From positions 62,001-126,000 of the forward strand of contig JASJOG010000159.1 in the NCBI GenBank assembly GCA_030142905.1: a DNA stretch of 64,000 nt, written 5' to 3'. The stretch comes from Heliopora coerulea. Lineage: Eukaryota > Cnidaria > Anthozoa > Scleralcyonacea > Helioporidae. The position numbers were made by a program, and so were the translations under genes. Below the pieces are notes generated by a model. The model searched no databases. It worked only from the letters and a program-made list of their open reading frames with translations, and was not told the DNA's origin. This document shows, one piece after another, positions 20,659 through 33,214 of the stretch. Numbering within the stretch: position 1 is the stretch's first letter; each line of letters opens with the position of its first letter.

Positions 20659-23600
20659 TCACGCAGAAAGGAAGGAGAAAGCTGCTTCTTTCTCCTCCAG
20701 CAGCTCTTGGGCTGTGAGGTCCATCTTTTCTCGAGAGAAGTCGTCAATCGTCAAGCCACTGACAACCTTCCACTCGCGATCTTTGATTGTAACTGGCATG
20801 GAGTACACAATGCCCTCCGGGATACCATAGCAGGAACCATCAGACACTACTCCCATAGATACCCATTCACCCTACGGTGACACAAAAACGAAAGAATCAC
20901 TAACTGGAGAGGTTTGTTGAACATCTACCTAAACATGGTTAAGTCGGTTTTCTTTGTGCTTTCGCGATTTTATCTAACGAAGAAAACAATCCTGAACAAA
21001 AAACCCTTTTCAGACGTTAGCAACAGTCTTTAAATTTCTCGGTGAGAATATGGGTTAATAGTTTACCTTAATTACAAAATTGACCCTCCAATAATCGGAA
21101 TTGCGAATATAATTTCTGCGGAGTTGTCGGAATTCTCTAAACAAACCCAGACAACAATCCAAGGATAAACGCGATAAATAACCGGTCTTTATCCTTAAGC
21201 TTGTTTTAGCAAAGGAAGTTCTCAACATCCAGTGTAAGAGTACCATACACAACATTTCATCCACGTTAACTGGTTGAACATGCTTCTCCGCCCTGCGTCC
21301 ATAAAAATTGCGCGGTCTTGGCTCGCTATCATTCATTTTCTGATTTGTTTGACACGCCAAGAGTTGAATCCTCTCTTTATTGGTTATAGGGATATCTTCA
21401 GGAACTTGGAAAAACTGGCCATGTACATAATTAACATTCTGAACATCTCTATTTCCCCCACCTTTGCAGACTCTTTAAACTCTTCCTGGATTTCCAGGCC
21501 GTTCCTTACGGTTCCCTCTTCAACTAACTCTTGTACCTTGACGTTCTTCCTGACGATATTCGAGGTTTTTAGGAGTGCTGGTGTCACGGTGGTAGTGCAT
21601 GTGTCCCTCACCATCGAGACTAGGGTTCGATTCCGGCTCTGTGCAGTTATCTGATTAAAGTTACTTTTGTCACATGCGAGAAGAGTGTTGTCCAGTTTGA
21701 CTCTACCAAGCATTGCATAATTTAGATGCAAATAAAGGTAATGCTAGGAAAACTTGGAAGTTATTAAATAGCCTGTTGAATGAGCCAACCAAAGCGACGG
21801 CAGTTAACGTTATAAAGAAAGACGCAGATATTATAAACAACCGGAAGTGGATTGCAGAAAATCTTAATGCTCATTTTATTGAGATGGGACCGAAACTTGC
21901 CCGGGAGATTCCAGATACGACTATAAGTCCCACTACTTCCCTGAAACATACTACAAATAAATTTAAATACATTAGTACGGAATGTGTAGTGGCTAATATT
22001 AATGATATTCCTTCTAAAAAGGCTTCCGGTCTTGACAGAATACCCTGTAAAGCGATCAAAAGAGTTGCTAGAATTATATCTGAGCCTTTGTCGAAAATAT
22101 TTAACAAATCATTGCCAAGTGGCATTTTTCCAGATGACTGGAAGAAGGCCAAAGTAACCCCCATTTTCAAGGCTGGCGATAGATCCGATATGAATAATTA
22201 TAAGCCAATCTCCGTCTCGTCTGTGATATCTAAGGTCTTTGAGAAAATAGTTTTTAATCAATTTTATGATCATTTAAATGGTAGTAATTTTTTATCCGAC
22301 CATCAATCGGGCTTCAGACCTTTTCACTCCACACAGACAGCCTTACATAAAGATATTATTTGTTGGCTTAGTAACATGGACAAAGGAAAAATTAATGTAG
22401 CTGTGTTTGTGGACCTTAAAAAAGCTTTTGATACCGTTGATCATGGTATCTTACTGAATAAATTGCAATATATGGGATTCTATGAGAATGAATATGACTG
22501 GATACAGTCATATCTCTCGAGCAGAAGCCAACAATGCTTTATTAATGGGGTGTTATCAAGTGCACAAACAATAAAATGTGGAGTGTCGCAAGGTTCGATA
22601 TTAGGATCTCTTCTTTCTTGTTTTTTATCAATGACCTTCCAGGCTGTCTCTCTTACACAACACCGAATATGTATGCAGACGATACTAGCATTACATCGGG
22701 AAATGAAAATCTTAATGTACTAGAAAACCGAATTAATGCTGATTTGGCCAGCTTAAACGAGTGGCTTAAAGCTAATCGTCTTAGTCTAAATATGACCAAG
22801 AGTGAATATATGATAATCGGTTCTGCACCAATGCTTATTAACTTAGGTGAGGAGCCCTCTTTACATACAGGAAATGTGAAATTGAAAAGAGTCACATGCA
22901 AGAAAACTCTTGGTGTTGTTATTGACCAAAATCTTGGCTGGCATGATCATATAGATACTATTATTAAAAAAGTGAAAAGAGGTCTTGGAGTACTGAAAAG
23001 GATAAGTGATTTTACGCCTTTTGATTCCCAACTTAAGGTTTACTATGCAATTATACAACCTCATTTTGATTATTGTTCATCAGTATGGGACAACTGCAAC
23101 AAAGGTCTTAAAGACCAATTACAGAAATTGCAAAACCGGGCTGGGCGGATTATCACGCGCTCTGGCTATGACATTAGATCAATCGAGATTTTAAAAAATC
23201 TAGGCTGGGCAATGTTAGAGAACCGGTGGAACTTAAACAAGGAAACGTTAGTGTATAATGCAGTTCATAACTTTGTTCCTATGTATCTATCATCCCAATT
23301 TTTTGGAAGGGATACAGTGCATGAATACAATATAAGAGGTAATCATGTGAATATATATGTATCCCTAAACCACTAATTTTCTTAAAAATAGTCTTATTTA
23401 TCGTGGAGCAGTTGCATGGAATTCTTTATCCGACGAAATAAAGACATCCGAAAATATTGCAGTTTTTAAAAACAAGATCAAAACAGTAACACAGCAGGGT
23501 GGTTAGTAGATAGAAAATTAGTTATGGGTTGTTGTAAGTTGTTTATACATATATATATATATACTTTTTAGATATAGTTTCTTTTTTTTCCTTTTTTATA

Positions 23601-26525
23601 TATGTACATATACGGCTCTCAGGAAGAGCGTTCTGTAAAAATGATGAGATACCGTATTTAAATGAAGTTCAAAGTAAAGTAAAAGTAAAGTAAAGGTTTT
23701 CTCCGGGTACTCCGGTCTCCTCCTGTAGTAACACTGGACCCATGAGGGGTGGCCCTTACTGGACCTCTAGGGAGAACAGCTTAGGTAGCTGATAGGGTTA
23801 TCTAATATAAACAGACACTATACTTCACAACCAATGCCACTATGCCTGAGAACATCATGCATTTTTTATCCTTCCCTCACACCTGTTCTGAATTTGACGT
23901 TGGCCACGGCCAAATAATTTTGTGAAAAGGGATACATCGTGCTTTGGTCGGGCAAAGAGGCCTGGGATTTTTTGGCCTGCGATCCTCAGGTCGGATATGG
24001 CTCAGAAATCGTGTTCTCAGTTTTTGACCCTAGCTTGTTTTTGACTGGTATCATTGCGGACTCGCCGGGGCAGGCCCGCGGTTGGTATGCACAGCCGCCT
24101 TCAACCAACCGCAGTGAGTGACCGTATTTCCGTTCCCGACTTTGTCTGACGAATATCCAAATTTCTCATCACGTCGTAAAATTCTACAACGCTGTTTAAA
24201 TGGTGGTATGAACAACGTCTAAAAATCAACAAATTTTTGTTGAATTTCGTAGTGGTGATATTCTTTCCTTCAGTAGGCTGGGTTATGCTGGAGACCTCGT
24301 TATTTGTAAGTATTTCCAAGAATGCCTTGTGAAGTCAGATTTACCGGATTGCGTTCACAGATTTATTCGATTAATTGGGTGAAGTGTTGGTGGCACAATG
24401 GTGGCGCACGTACGTTTCTTGCATCCACGTGACTGGGGTACGATTCCGACTCCGTACAGCTGTCCGGTTAAAGACACTTTGTGTCATGTGTGGAAACAAC
24501 GTTGTCCAGTCTCACTCTTCCAAGCATCGAATGCTTTCGTACTCCGGTTTCCTCCTGGAGTAATACTGGACCCATGAAAGATGGCCCTTATTGAACTTCA
24601 AGGGAGAACAGTCAATTTATAGCGCGGATAGGGTTATCGAGTATAAATAAAGACGCTTGCTTGCTCGTTTGCTTACTTAATTATTTGTTTACAAGGCCAT
24701 GAAAAGCGCCATAGATAACAGTTTACCTCTGAGGTGCCAAACCACCAGTTCTTCATGTGATCACATACAGCATTTGCCGCTGACATGGCACTGGAGAGTT
24801 TGCGGGCAGCGATTACTGCCGCTCCACGTTTCTGAACAGTCTAACGAAGTAACAAAAATTATCGTTAGTGGTATATAGTTTGGGCGAAATAAACCTGAGC
24901 ACAAAGGTCCGTTTAGGCGAGCGGTGTAAGGGGGGGGGGGGCATGACATTGTATCATGACATCAGGGAGAGGGTAAACAGTTAAATTCGTCGACTGCCAA
25001 CTAATAGTCACAAGTTAGCAATCTCTGAATAAGTATGCAAGTCAAGATCACTGAACATGTTTTTTTTGTTTTTCCAATTTCAGCAGGTTAGTGAGCACTG
25101 TTTAAACGAGGATTAAAATATTTAAACGTGCTCAGATGGTGAGGTGGCAACCGACTATATTAGAATCGAAAAAACATCCATTGCAAATGTACTGAACGTC
25201 TCAAAAAACTTTTCCTGTAGTGTGTTTCTTTAGATGATCGATGAACGTTCTTCAAGCCCTAACCTCAGAAAAACGATTTTATAACCCAGACGGAGATCGA
25301 ACCCGCAACCTTCCGATGACCAGCGAGATGGTTGATGACCGGTGATCAGAAGGTTGCGGGTTCGCTCCCAGTCTGGGGCTCAGAAATCGTTGTTCTGAGG
25401 CTAGGGCTTGAAGAACGTTCATCGATCATCTAAGATATCTCCAAACTCTCACATCATAAAACATACATCGAGTACGTTTCTTGTTGACAGAACTTTGCTA
25501 AGACCATCCTTCGTAAGTAGTATTATATATCATGATATATGCCACTTAAATAATACTCATGTATTGTAATATAAGATGGTTATGGTATGAGGATAATTCC
25601 ACGGACCTCTTTCACCAAACCTACTCACAAAAAAGACAATTATCAGAGACAGCAAAAAGAACCAGAGACGTAGTTTATGGGGAGTGTGACACCTCCTAAA
25701 GTTGTCAAAAAACAGAAGATTCAGGCAAAAACAGATAGTAATTCGGGCAAAATTTGGTTTGGTAAGGTAGGTCAAAATCCCATATAGTTACTGCTTTATA
25801 TTTAATTTACGAATTAGGGGCGAGGAAGCCGGATATTCTCAAATCAATATGGGCTAACTACGTCCCTGGGAGGAAAACAAACCTTGATAAAATCTCCATT
25901 TAGCCAATTGTCATCTTTGACCGTCTCCATCACAGGTTTATAGGTAACACCATCCAGGGTAACAGTGGCATGACGTACATCAGGGTACTGAGTGGAAGAG
26001 TGGTTGCCCCAAATGATAGCATTACGCACATAAAGTGGGCTTATCTTAAGTCGTGCAGCAATCTGTAACACAAAACATAAGGAATGTTATTGGCTTTCAA
26101 ACCACAAGAGTTCTCAGGTAGATAGAGCTCTGGCAACTGTGGCAAGCTTGCTGATTTAGATCGTGGTTTAAATTGTAAATCGATGAACACTCAAACTAAC
26201 GATGTGGAAGACACAGATTGACGTCCGAAAGGTCACCATGTTTGTCATCTTTGGCCTTTTTGGTCCAATGATTGGCTGGTACTAGCCTTCCTGTTGTTCT
26301 GTTGTTGTTCCGCGAGCAAGATAGCAGACTGGCACACGGACGCAGCATTTTTGGCATCTTAATGACCAATTTTCCGATTCATCATTCCTGAATTGCATTT
26401 GGTTCTTCAGACAGCTAAAAACAGGACTATGGCGCGTCTGAGGTGCAAAATTTGTAATTAGTTCAAAGGCCTTGCTGACTTTTGTTCAAAAAAAAAAAAA
26501 AATTACAAAAATCATATTTAAATAA

Positions 26526-26572
<47 letters not shown>

Positions 26573-29500
26573 ACCACTGACTTAATGAAGATAAAATAAA
26601 AAAGCACTACAACTTAGTTTCAGAATCATCCGTAGGGTAACATGAAGAGCGTATTTCATGAATACCGAAGATAAACACTGCCGAAGATAAACCAAACATA
26701 CTGTTCCCAGTTGACTCGATAGCTCAACTGGCAGAGCAGCGGTTCGGAAACCCAAAGATGCCCGTTCGTATCCCGCTCTAGTCAACTTTTCTGGTTGACT
26801 TTAGCAGTGTAGGTTAATTCATAAAATATTTACTACACCTTAGTTCTTGTGGTTGTACCGAAAGAACTGTTTCAGGAGTAGCTTGTTTTCAGGGCATGAA
26901 AGAGACAGTGACAGTAAGCACAACTATAGATGTGAATGTTACAATTAAGTATACCTGAGCACTGGCTCGGTTCTGGTCCAGTCTTGTAAGGCAGGAAAAA
27001 TTCTTTGCCGGAATACTTGGTGCAAAGTGCTTGGCAATGCAACAGTTCGTATTGGCTGGATTGCCGACGACAAGTATCTACACAAGACAGAAAACAGGAA
27101 TGCTTGAACGATCTTGTGTGCATGGCTTTTAGAAGACCATCATCATCCGCTTTATTCCAGGAAACTACGCCGCTTTCTTTACTTCAGCCAAGACGAATCC
27201 GACGCTCATGGGGGAAAGTACTGTAACTGCCATAAGTTTGAATGAAAACAATTGAAAAAAATAACGGTGTATCCTTTCCATAAACAGGCCCAACGTATGT
27301 GAGGGATTCGTTACATATATGCCGAAGTATAACAAATGCTTCGACATGATGGGACACTAATTATTTCACATACAACACCACTTCCCCAATAACACTGACG
27401 TGTGGGAACATCACTCGGATATTCAACGGTTTGTCCAATTCAGAACACAAAGGACTTTCACGTCTTCGTATTGACAGAGAAAATTTCGGCATGTCGAAAA
27501 CGAACAAATTACAACATGCGAAGTGTTCTTGTACGATATATAAGCAGCCATTGGTTTGTACCAAAATCTCATCAGTCCGCAGAGCTCACTGCTTCCACTG
27601 CTGACGCATACCCTATTCTGCGACCCAACAAATCTGTAGTCAATTACCTTTTTCCGGCACCCAATTATTTTTTCTGCGTTGTGTTACTTTGAAACTACCC
27701 TCAGCCAGTCAAAATTGAGAAATTTCTTCATGTATATGATTAGAAGTATTTAATATAATTTTTACTCCACCGACAGAATAAAAGAAACCGTACACACCTT
27801 CACTGTCTTCTTCGCGTATTCATTCAGGGATTTTCCTTGAGATTCAAAAATCTTGGCATTGGCTTTCAGTAAGTCTTTTCGTTCCATGCCTTGTTTCCTC
27901 GGGAAAGCACCAACCAAAATTGCAACATCAATGTCAGTAAATGCTACTTTTTCATCAGCTGTTGGAATAGTTTCTAAAATTGAAGCAGCACATGCAACAG
28001 TTAAAGAGTCTAAGCATTTCGTAAACCGCAGCGTTCTAAATGATGAGTCATTGACCCGACAGAGGCGACTACCTGACCTGGAACGAAAAATGCAAACCTT
28101 CAGAAAAAAGGTGTTAAAGTATAAAAATGAGAACCGAACGGTCTCCGAGACCCCTTGCCTGTTGGGGGCGGCATACCCCCTCAAAAATGTGACCCTTTGC
28201 CTCCAAAACGTATTTGGAACGCTGTAAACCATATTGTACATTGACGACAGATAAACGTTCGCCAAACTTCAGAAAACATTTTTTGCACGACTATTCGTCT
28301 ATTATACTTCATACCTCCCTCAGTACGTTTTATAGAGATCTTGGAACAGTGTTGCAAATTATGAAACATACTGAAAAACTAGTTTGCTATTTCATGCAAA
28401 AGATCCCCAATTATTTCTAATTTGAATAAGAAAATCGCACTGTCCAATGTCCACGTTCCACAAGAAACAAAAGTAACATGAAATTAATCATACACCTCCT
28501 TTACTTACTCTCAAACATGCAGCAGATTTATTTTACATATAACTATGTCTTCATATACTGCACAAATCAGTTTTTCTTTACTACTATGTAAGAATACCTT
28601 TCAGCAAAGGAAAAGCACAGTCCTGCATTTCCATCACCACCCCATCCAAAGCACCAAGCATTGGTTGGATATCAAGAAGTGTCAAAATAAGAGGCTAGAA
28701 TCAAAGTTATTAAGATGAAATTAAATGTGATTATACAATCATTCAACATTTCACTTATAGCAAAAATCTGAAAAAACACCATCAACCTTTAAAGCGCAGT
28801 ATTTTATCCAGGGTTGCCCCAAAAGCATAATTGTAGGGTGCTGTGCCACACCAGCAAATCCCTTACCGTTAACCCTTCAAGGGTCAGCATCCTGTATACA
28901 GGACATCAGGAACAAATAGTGAAAACAAAGCAAAAATAATGAAAGAACAATGAAGAAAAGAAAATAAACTCAATCTTTAAAGGTTTAAAGCCATTAGTGT
29001 TTGATCATATGCTGTGAAAGGTTTTTTATGTTATTTTTCACTGAACACTTTGAAAGGATGACAAAATATTCTGCATGAAAACCCTACATCAGATCACTAC
29101 CTGTTGTACTTGGATGGGTATCCAGTTTTAAGGTCTGTTTACACTTGCAATTTTGTGACTCATGATTGACATCTTGGCATATGTGTTGAACTCACAATAG
29201 CATTGAGGATGAACTAGAGTGCATCAAAAGTGGATATCTTGTTGCATAGACTGTCATAGGTGTGTTGCATGCTGTACACCAGGAAGACAATCACAACGTA
29301 CGAAATAGCATGTGCAAATTAGCCTGTAGAAGTTTCACCTACTTTTCTTTAGCTCTGGTACACCCCTACAGTACCTCCTGAAAGAGCTCTGGTATAAACT
29401 ACTTCCTCTTGGAGGGAGTTTTAAAATCAATTCAAATTTTTCAATGGGAACCTACTATAAATGAAATTTGAATGAGATAAGTCTGCCCTGTTTATATTCA

Positions 29501-31983
29501 AAAATTCATGGATGTTCTTTTGGGTTTCTGTTTATAAATAGCATTAATATTGAGGCTTGGGGTCACAATCCCTTGAAACCCCACCCACCCTAAATAAATA
29601 TTAATACTGGACATTTCCACAACTACTGGGGTACAAAATTAGATATTTTGGTGACTGAGATGCACTCTTCAAATTAGAGTTCCAAGTACAGCCTACTAAA
29701 AATTTATCTAGTAGCTAAACTCAGACACTCTTACTGGATGTGTCCTAGTTTAGCCACTGTTTTTCGTTATCTAAAATCTATATGATATATGCTATGCACA
29801 GATAGAGGAACTGCACACTGATGCATCAAAAGTCCACTTTAACATGTGCACTTTGAATACCTTTGAAATGAAGCATTATTTGACCAGTCAGCTGAAAATA
29901 TGCTTGTATACTTATTTGTACTGCAAGTAGCTGACATTACCTGGTCCTTTCCGAACACATCTCCTTTAGCAATTGAATAGAGAAGTGAATATGCAATTTG
30001 TCCAGCAGCACCTGTGACACATACTTTTATTGGATTAGCCTTAATCGAGACAAAAACAATATAAACAGTTAATATCTCATATAATTATATGACTATAAGA
30101 AGAATACAGTTTAAGTAGCATTTAATAAGCAGAAAAGTACCACAGAGAGAGAGCCAGCTATTTGATAAGAACAAGATACCATTACATACACCAGTAGAGT
30201 AGTTTAACCCTTCAACCCCCAAGCTGATATGTCTTATTCTGCTAAAAAGCCCTTTCATTATTGGAAGTGTCCCCATGGTAAGTAAAACAGTATAGTACTT
30301 CCAAATCAAGAAAAGGATGAGGAAATAGTCTTTAATCCTTTCATTACCAGAGATCTCCCCTTGATGAATTAAATCATGTGGTGTTAGTCAGAGTGACATA
30401 GGACAGTGTAAAATTGTAAAGAGAGTCCTTGGTAGAGAAAGAAAATGAGATTAATATTCAGAATAATTTTCATGAAATAAAACATGGTATTAAAGGGCAT
30501 GACAGGGATAATTTATGAAATGATAAAGAGCAATCTAGCTGTTATAGTGTGGTGCACAGTTACTATTTTTAGACTCGAAACTCAAATACTGGTAATCCAA
30601 GACAGACTTCAATGAAGTTCCAAACGATTCTTTTTGTAATGTTTTGGGCTTTGAATATATGAGAAGACTCAAACATTGCAAAATCAACAATACTGATGTA
30701 ATCTGTGTGCTCCAGCATTTTGTACATTGTCCAAGGAAAAAAAGCGTTACAAATATTTTATTTACAGTAGATCATATCTGTCACAGATGAATGCAATATT
30801 TTCAACAAAATAATGCATTACTCCAAAGATTTTCACTTATTAACTTCAAACTTAATTGCTTTTAATTTAATCCTAAATTATGGAACCTAGTTGGTGGTTT
30901 TCAAAAATAATAAAATATTTTACAGGTCCCCAAAACAGTTTAAGGCAACATCATGATCGTAAGTTGCTTGACATCTGAATCTGATAATAGTGTTTCCATA
31001 ATTACACTGCTTTGTGATTTCTTTAGTACATATACATAGCCATAATAATTATCATTAATAATAAATTATAATATATAATTAGTCATTGTTGTACTGATCA
31101 ATAAAATTGTGGTAATTAAATAACACATCATACTGTAGTATTATTGCCCAGCCACTAATTTTGATGCAAGATATCAAGTCACATCTAGTTTTGTCAATTA
31201 CAGCCATCTCTAAAGGTTGAGTCAGATATGGTATTATTGTAATTGGTTGGGGCAACCCATCACAGTCTCAATACCAGGGATCACTGTAATTCTATCCCTA
31301 AAAATTACTCTTATTGACACTTAACCAAGTGCTACATTGCTACATTACTACATTGCTTAAGCTTAGCAACAAGTAAGACATTTCCACTAATATGTGTTAT
31401 CAGACTGTATTAATATTATTTACCAGAATAACCACTTTTTAATTCATTTTGTTAATTGCAATACAATTTTGCAAGTCAACATTCTTTAAGTCATAAAAAT
31501 ATCAACTATTTTGTCATGGTAACAAATTTAGATATAGCTTTCAGAAGCTGTATCAATATCAACAATATTGATCAAACTCAATCTGGCCTGTATGACTAAT
31601 TCATACATGTAATTCAGAACAAAAACTGTAGTTCAATAATTCCAGGAAACAGGTCTAAGTTGGTCAAAACAACTTGACTGCCACATATCTGATTTACTTT
31701 CATTTTTCATATTTGTTTTTTGGCTCAGTGTTGTTTGTAAATCAATTTAGCCCAAAAATTCTAGAATTCATGCCTTTCAAATGAATTATGGATATAATAT
31801 AGACAAAAGAAAAGTCAACAAGAAACAGTGTCCCATAACATGAATTGGAATAAATTGGTCACAATTGTGATCAGTTCTAGGCCTGTTTATATAAATATGT
31901 TCAGGGACAGTGTCTAGTAAAGCCATGAAAAATAACAACAAAAACTATTTAACCTCTTCTGGAAGCATAAACAGCCACATATA

Positions 31984-32038
<55 letters not shown>

Positions 32039-33214
32039 ATGCAGTGACTGATGGCAACCACCATGTTGTCAAAATTATTTATAATTTACAGTCTGGCAGA
32101 TGGACTACACTTAAATTTTCCAGGTGATTACCCATTGGTTATCTGTTGATTTTTCTGTTTTTGAAGCTGCTACTGGTAATATGGCAGTGCAGGTAATATA
32201 ATGACAAATTTTTATTTACTATATCTACATTTGACAAAAATCTCATCATCAAATCATCAGAAGTGCTACACAGTTATAGCATTGGGTGAATGATTCCAAA
32301 TGCTCATTCAAGTCTTCCAAATAATAAAGAAATTTAGAAAATTTTGGTGACTGTAACATACTGTACTGTATTCGTAACGTGATTACTGTCATTCACTAAC
32401 TGATGAAACTTACAATTACAACACCATTAATGAACCAGCACAGAAATACAACCTTCACCCTTCACCTACGTCTACACAACTAAATGGTCAGAGCATTTCA
32501 CAGTACAATCAGAAGGTCAGGGATATAACTCTCATTGGGGCTAAACAAATATTTTCTGAGAAAATAGTTTGAGAGCTTGTACATTATTACAACTCAGTGT
32601 TATTTCCCTTTGACTGTCAACTTGTTTGCTCAGTAAATGACGCAAAAGGGAAATTTTGTGTCAATGGTATGGTATTGAAACTGGCGTGGCATTGAAGTAA
32701 AAACATGTAACTATTATTCAGTTACTCAAGTTACTAATAGCATCAAGTCCCCCCCATGTCCTAGCACCATTTGTCCATTTTTATGCCTCTAACACCGTTT
32801 TCGCTGTGCTGTGGCTTTGTCTCGTAGTTTTTGGGTGCAACATATTACTGTGCAAACATTTAAAATGCCATGCTTACTTGCCACTCGTCCCAAGCTGGTT
32901 TCATTTATCTTCATTGATACGGCAGTAATGCAGACATGACTCCAAGCACGACACTTCAGTCGCTGCACACATGCCGTAAATAAGTTTCCTTTCACTTTGC
33001 AGTTTCAAAAATTAACAAATGGCTTTCCCTAGGTTCTAAAATTAAACTCAATTATAAAATAGCGCTCATCTGTTGTAACAAACTGTCTGGTGTTATTGAA
33101 ACAATCAGACAAATTATATGTATTCCTGCGCAGCCAAGTTGTCTTTGATGAAACAGAGAAGAATGCTCCGCAATGCAGATTATTGCAATTTGTATAGCTG
33201 GAAATACTCACCAT
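20659..33214 (-). CDS. MDH1: Cytosolic malate dehydrogenase, eight coding exons
   Basis: Catalyses malate + NAD+ to oxaloacetate + NADH in the cytosol (malate-aspartate shuttle). Coding exons in gene order: 33212-33214 (ATG), 29941-30039, 28598-28694, 27798-27973, 26955-27077, 25883-26062, 24727-24840, 20659-20871. All borders are GT-AG and the phases close to exactly 334 residues, the length of vertebrate MDH1. Landmarks: dinucleotide-binding [12 protein letters not shown] near residues 8-19, D42, substrate arginines R92 and R98 in [12 protein letters not shown]159 and R162 in LTRLDQNR, catalytic H187 in [10 protein letters not shown], and the C-terminal [14 protein letters not shown] block. 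All catalytic residues are present, so the gene looks functional. The last intron (20872-24726) carries two SINEs, one split by a LINE. The first intron is 3.2 kb. Confidence 0.96.
21577..21717 (+). repeat. SINE family A, left half of a split copy
   Basis: It contains an intact B box GGTTCGATTCC and runs up to the word CCAAGCATTGCA, where a LINE begins. The missing right half resumes at 23697. Antisense within the last intron of MDH1. Confidence 0.85.
21718..23506 (+). pseudogene. LINE reverse transcriptase, broken
   Basis: The frame opens with the region before the RT palm and continues through [20 protein letters not shown], the catalytic [14 protein letters not shown] motif and the GVSQGSILG motif. 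A one-base shift near 22605-22615 moves the frame; the next part holds FINDLP and the catalytic YADD box at about 22674-22685. A further shift near 23370 leads into a typical C-terminal segment ([10 protein letters not shown]) ending at 23506. The endonuclease domain is absent. The element is dead on its own: truncated at the 5' end and carrying at least two frameshifts. Confidence 0.9.
21718..23696 (+). mobile_element. 5'-truncated non-LTR retrotransposon inserted in a SINE
   Basis: About 2 kb of LINE: most of a reverse transcriptase, a C-terminal region, a short 3' UTR and a tail of AAAGT repeats (about 23668-23695). The 5' end is missing, as expected from incomplete reverse transcription. 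It lies exactly between two halves of a family A SINE with no obvious target duplication. The simple-repeat tail and RT type fit the CR1/L2/Jockey group, but the clade is not assigned firmly. Confidence 0.9.
23697..23816 (+). repeat. SINE family A, right half of a split copy
   Basis: It begins GGTTTTCTCC and continues the SINE body exactly where the left half stops at 21717, judged against the intact copy at 14772-15041. It ends in the SINE tail near a TATAAACAGACA motif. Confidence 0.85.
24384..24655 (+). repeat. SINE family A, full copy in the last MDH1 intron
   Basis: It aligns by eye over its whole length with 14772-15041, with more mutations (an older or separate insertion). It ends TATAAATAAAG just 70 bases from MDH1 exon 24727-24840, antisense to the gene. 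Confidence 0.85.
25231..25460. repeat. Foldback element with tRNA-like arms
   Basis: Two arms of about 95 bases are inverted copies; the outer ends share TAGATGATCGATGAACGTTC. Each arm carries the tRNA-like B-box segment seen in the 2926-3455 repeat. It lies in the MDH1 intron 24841-25882. Related termini at 2970 and 3440 show that this is a family. Confidence 0.8.
26521..26574. repeat. (AAAT)n microsatellite
   Basis: About 13 uninterrupted AAAT units following a poly-A run at about 26490-26503, just upstream of a SINE family B copy, so it may be a retroposon tail. Within the MDH1 intron 26063-26954. Confidence 0.9.
26615..26830 (+). repeat. tRNA-derived SINE, family B
   Basis: The best copy of the family. 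The tRNA-like part at about 26706-26780 has A box TAGCTCAACTGGCAGAGCAG and B-box-like CGTTCGTATCC, flanked by GTTGACT motifs. Older copies are at 15955-16190 and 4640-4740. Confidence 0.7.
29131..29315. repeat. Dispersed repeat related to 62560-62860
   Basis: It begins AAGGTCTGTTTACACTTGC, like the MITE terminus at 62328, and continues with a body (ATTGACATCTTGGCATATG, then GTGCATCAAAAGTGGATATC and GTTGCATAGACTGTCAT) that matches the tandem units at 62570-62860. Located in the MDH1 intron 28695-29940. Confidence 0.65.
30040..33211. other. First intron of MDH1
   Basis: A+T-rich, without a recognisable gene. It contains the (TA)n run at about 31988-32036. No other repeat family of the window was recognised here. 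Confidence 0.6.
31988..32036. repeat. (TA)n microsatellite
   Basis: An alternating TA run of about 50 bases in the first MDH1 intron. Confidence 0.9.
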
